Part shown: positions 43,633 to 44,645 of the stretch, in pieces
Position numbering within the stretch: the first letter of the stretch is position 1
Layout: every line of letters begins with the position of its first letter
Origin: Pseudomonadota bacterium
GTDB lineage: Bacteria > Bdellovibrionota_B > Oligoflexia > Silvanigrellales > Silvanigrellaceae
Assembly (NCBI GenBank): GCA_009926615.1
Contig: RFOM01000029.1
Location: forward strand, 1-44,645
Direction of reading: 5' to 3'
Length of the DNA stretch: 44,645 nucleotides
The notes under the pieces: generated by a model
The model's database searches: none
What the model was told of the DNA's origin: nothing
Seen by the model: the letters and a program-made list of their open reading frames with translations, nothing else
Program-made: the position numbers and the translations under genes

Positions 43633-44295
43633 TCAGCGCGGAGTCCACCATGCGAGGGCGTTGGGCAGTTCGTCGGTCATGACGGTCTTTTCTGCAGAAT
43701 CTGGCCAGCGGACGCGGGCCAAGCTCAGGAGCGAGCTCAGAGCCTCTGCAGCCGCGGCTTGCGGCGCGCCTGTATTTTGCAGACTGGTTTTCAATTTTTC
43801 GGACAGATCTTCGATTTTGAGTTCGGGCCATTCTTTTTCAAGAGTGCGGTCCGGATGAAGGTAAAAAATCTTTTCTCTGACGTTGAAAAAGAGCAGCAGG
43901 GCATTTCTTTCCTTGGTGCGGGCGAGTCCCAAGTCATTAAAGCAGAGAGACGCCTGATTGCTAACGGCAGTCTCGCGTTCCCTGTTTGAAGAGATTAAGC
44001 GAAAGAGCCAGAATTTTTGGAGGCGACCGACAGGAGCCGTCAGAAAAAGAAAAACAAACAAACCCATAACCCAAGCCGGCACCGGCAACCAAAAAAATTC
44101 CGCGACCAGTTCAGCTGCTACCGCGAGCAGGGCAATCATTCGGGCAGATGCGAAGGGTACGACTGCCGGCTCGTCCGTGAGGGCGACAACCACTTCGACC
44201 GGATACCGGCGCTCAATGCCGACGATCAGCGATTCAAGCTGATCCTGTTCACTTTTTGAAATTAATTGTTGGAGCTTTTTCAAGTGATTTGGCAT
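43633..44295 (-). CDS. TPM-domain-like membrane protein (LemA neighbour)
   Basis: A 220-aa protein. Two hydrophobic segments (about residues 50-90: RMIALLAVAAELVAEFFW, VMGLFVFLFLTAPVG) divide a short N-terminal part from a cytoplasmic-like domain. LARTKERNALLLFFNVREK, followed by a D.TLEKEWPEL helix, matches the second half of TPM domains (YgcG/Psb32 type). It overlaps lemA by 47 bases on the same strand; LemA and TPM proteins are commonly paired. GGGGAG lies before the ATG. Function is not established. The catalytic-type N-terminal half of a TPM domain is not obvious, so the assignment is partial. Confidence 0.65.
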   Translation of the reverse strand: MPNHLKKLQQLISKSEQDQLESLIVGIERRYPVEVVVALTDEPAVVPFASARMIALLAVAAELVAEFFWLPVPAWVMGLFVFLFLTAPVGRLQKFWLFRLISSNRERETAVSNQASLCFNDLGLARTKERNALLLFFNVREKIFYLHPDRTLEKEWPELKIEDLSEKLKTSLQNTGAPQAAAAEALSSLLSLARVRWPDSAEKTVMTDELPNALAWWTPR

Positions 44296-44645
44296 CTTTG
44301 TCGGCTCCCCACTGGGGCAAAGGTTGATAATGATAGATGAGCGAGTTTGTCAGGTTGGTGGGAAAGACCGTCACCTGATTGTTGAATTCCTGAATCGCTG
44401 CAATTGTCCGCTGACGTGAAACAGTGATCCGGTTCTCAGTACCCTCAAGCTGAATCTGCAGGTCACGAAAGTTTTCCATGGACTTCAGTTGCGGATAACT
44501 TTCGCTGACAGCCATAAGGCGGGCGAGTGCGCCGCCGAGCTCGGACTGAGCCTGCTGAAACTTTTGCAGCGAAGCGGCATCGCTCAGTTTCACCTGCATC
44601 TGGGTTGCCTTGGCACGGGCATTCATCACCGCTTCAAGTGTATCT
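44249..44645 (-). CDS. lemA: LemA family protein, 5' partial
   Basis: The C-terminal 131 codons of a LemA protein; the frame runs off the window end (it continues DTLEAVMNARAKAT upstream of any start). Family pattern: AQSELGGALARLMAVSESYPQLK and then FRDLQIQLEGTENRITVSRQ, the conserved helical core (ELEGTENRI), and NQVTVFPTNL. LemA proteins are membrane-anchored four-helix proteins, often found beside TPM-domain genes, as here, with a 47-base overlap. The membrane anchor lies outside the window. Confidence 0.92.
   Translation of the reverse strand, partial: DTLEAVMNARAKATQMQVKLSDAASLQKFQQAQSELGGALARLMAVSESYPQLKSMENFRDLQIQLEGTENRITVSRQRTIAAIQEFNNQVTVFPTNLTNSLIYHYQPLPQWGADKDAKSLEKAPTINFKK

Noticed and set aside
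1..44645. tRNA, rRNA, CRISPR arrays, insertion sequences or prophage genes
   Set aside because: Looked for and not seen; apart from the relic pair, no array-like or long terminal repeats stood out by eye.

Overview
The window is chromosomal DNA from a Gram-negative bacterium of roughly even base composition. It carries many signal-peptidase-II lipoproteins, predicted outer-membrane barrels, a secreted zinc metalloprotease, the succinylase lysine/diaminopimelate route and myxobacteria-like serine/threonine signalling. My guess is Bdellovibrionota (Oligoflexia-like) or a related deltaproteobacterial lineage, but no rRNA or marker tree is available to test this. I saw no tRNA, rRNA, CRISPR array, prophage or intact insertion sequence.

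Layout. 1-2.6 kb: nrdA (5' partial, with a reading-frame break) and nrdB, closed by a strong terminator. 2.7-5.1 kb: two convergent paralogous DUF4143-type ATPases, each with an inverted repeat just before its start. 5.3-5.9 kb: a Cys-rich lipoprotein. 6.0-9.2 kb, minus strand: a WYL regulator, an AT-rich putative PD-(D/E)XK protein start-stop coupled to it, and a DUF2130 coiled-coil/nuclease-like protein. This is the best candidate for an undescribed defence-type cassette. 9.6-14.7 kb: a lipoprotein, a DUF2298 multi-pass membrane protein and a Pro/Ala/Ser-rich lipoprotein. 14.8-20.5 kb: housekeeping metabolism (PPi-type phosphofructokinase, purA, a TPR protein, a dapC-like gene, dapD). 20.5-26.1 kb: UbiB-type kinase, STAS protein, Cys-rich lipoprotein, GHKL (RsbW-like) protein, metalloprotease, and a secreted coiled-coil protein behind a sigma-54-like promoter. 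26.1-29.8 kb: rfbC, a YciB-like protein, glnS and a START-domain protein.

29.8-35.0 kb holds one 1718-residue protein joining a Ser/Thr kinase, an AAA/STAND ATPase, a long helical region, a GAF domain and a SpoIIE-type PP2C phosphatase. The phosphatase (PP2C), the STAS protein and the GHKL kinase are the three component types of a partner-switching circuit, and all lie within 14 kb. 35-40.4 kb: an outer-membrane protein, DUF423, GtrA, a GT2 glycosyltransferase, a dihydrofolate reductase fused to a GNAT acetyltransferase, thyA, and another barrel-like protein. 40.4-43.5 kb: two large lipoproteins plus a 125-bp decayed copy of the 3' end of one of them. 43.6-44.6 kb: a TPM-like membrane protein and lemA (partial at the window end).

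Genes are tightly packed, with frequent same-strand couplings (thyA/folA-GNAT, WYL/nuclease, STAS/UbiB) and very close convergent ends.
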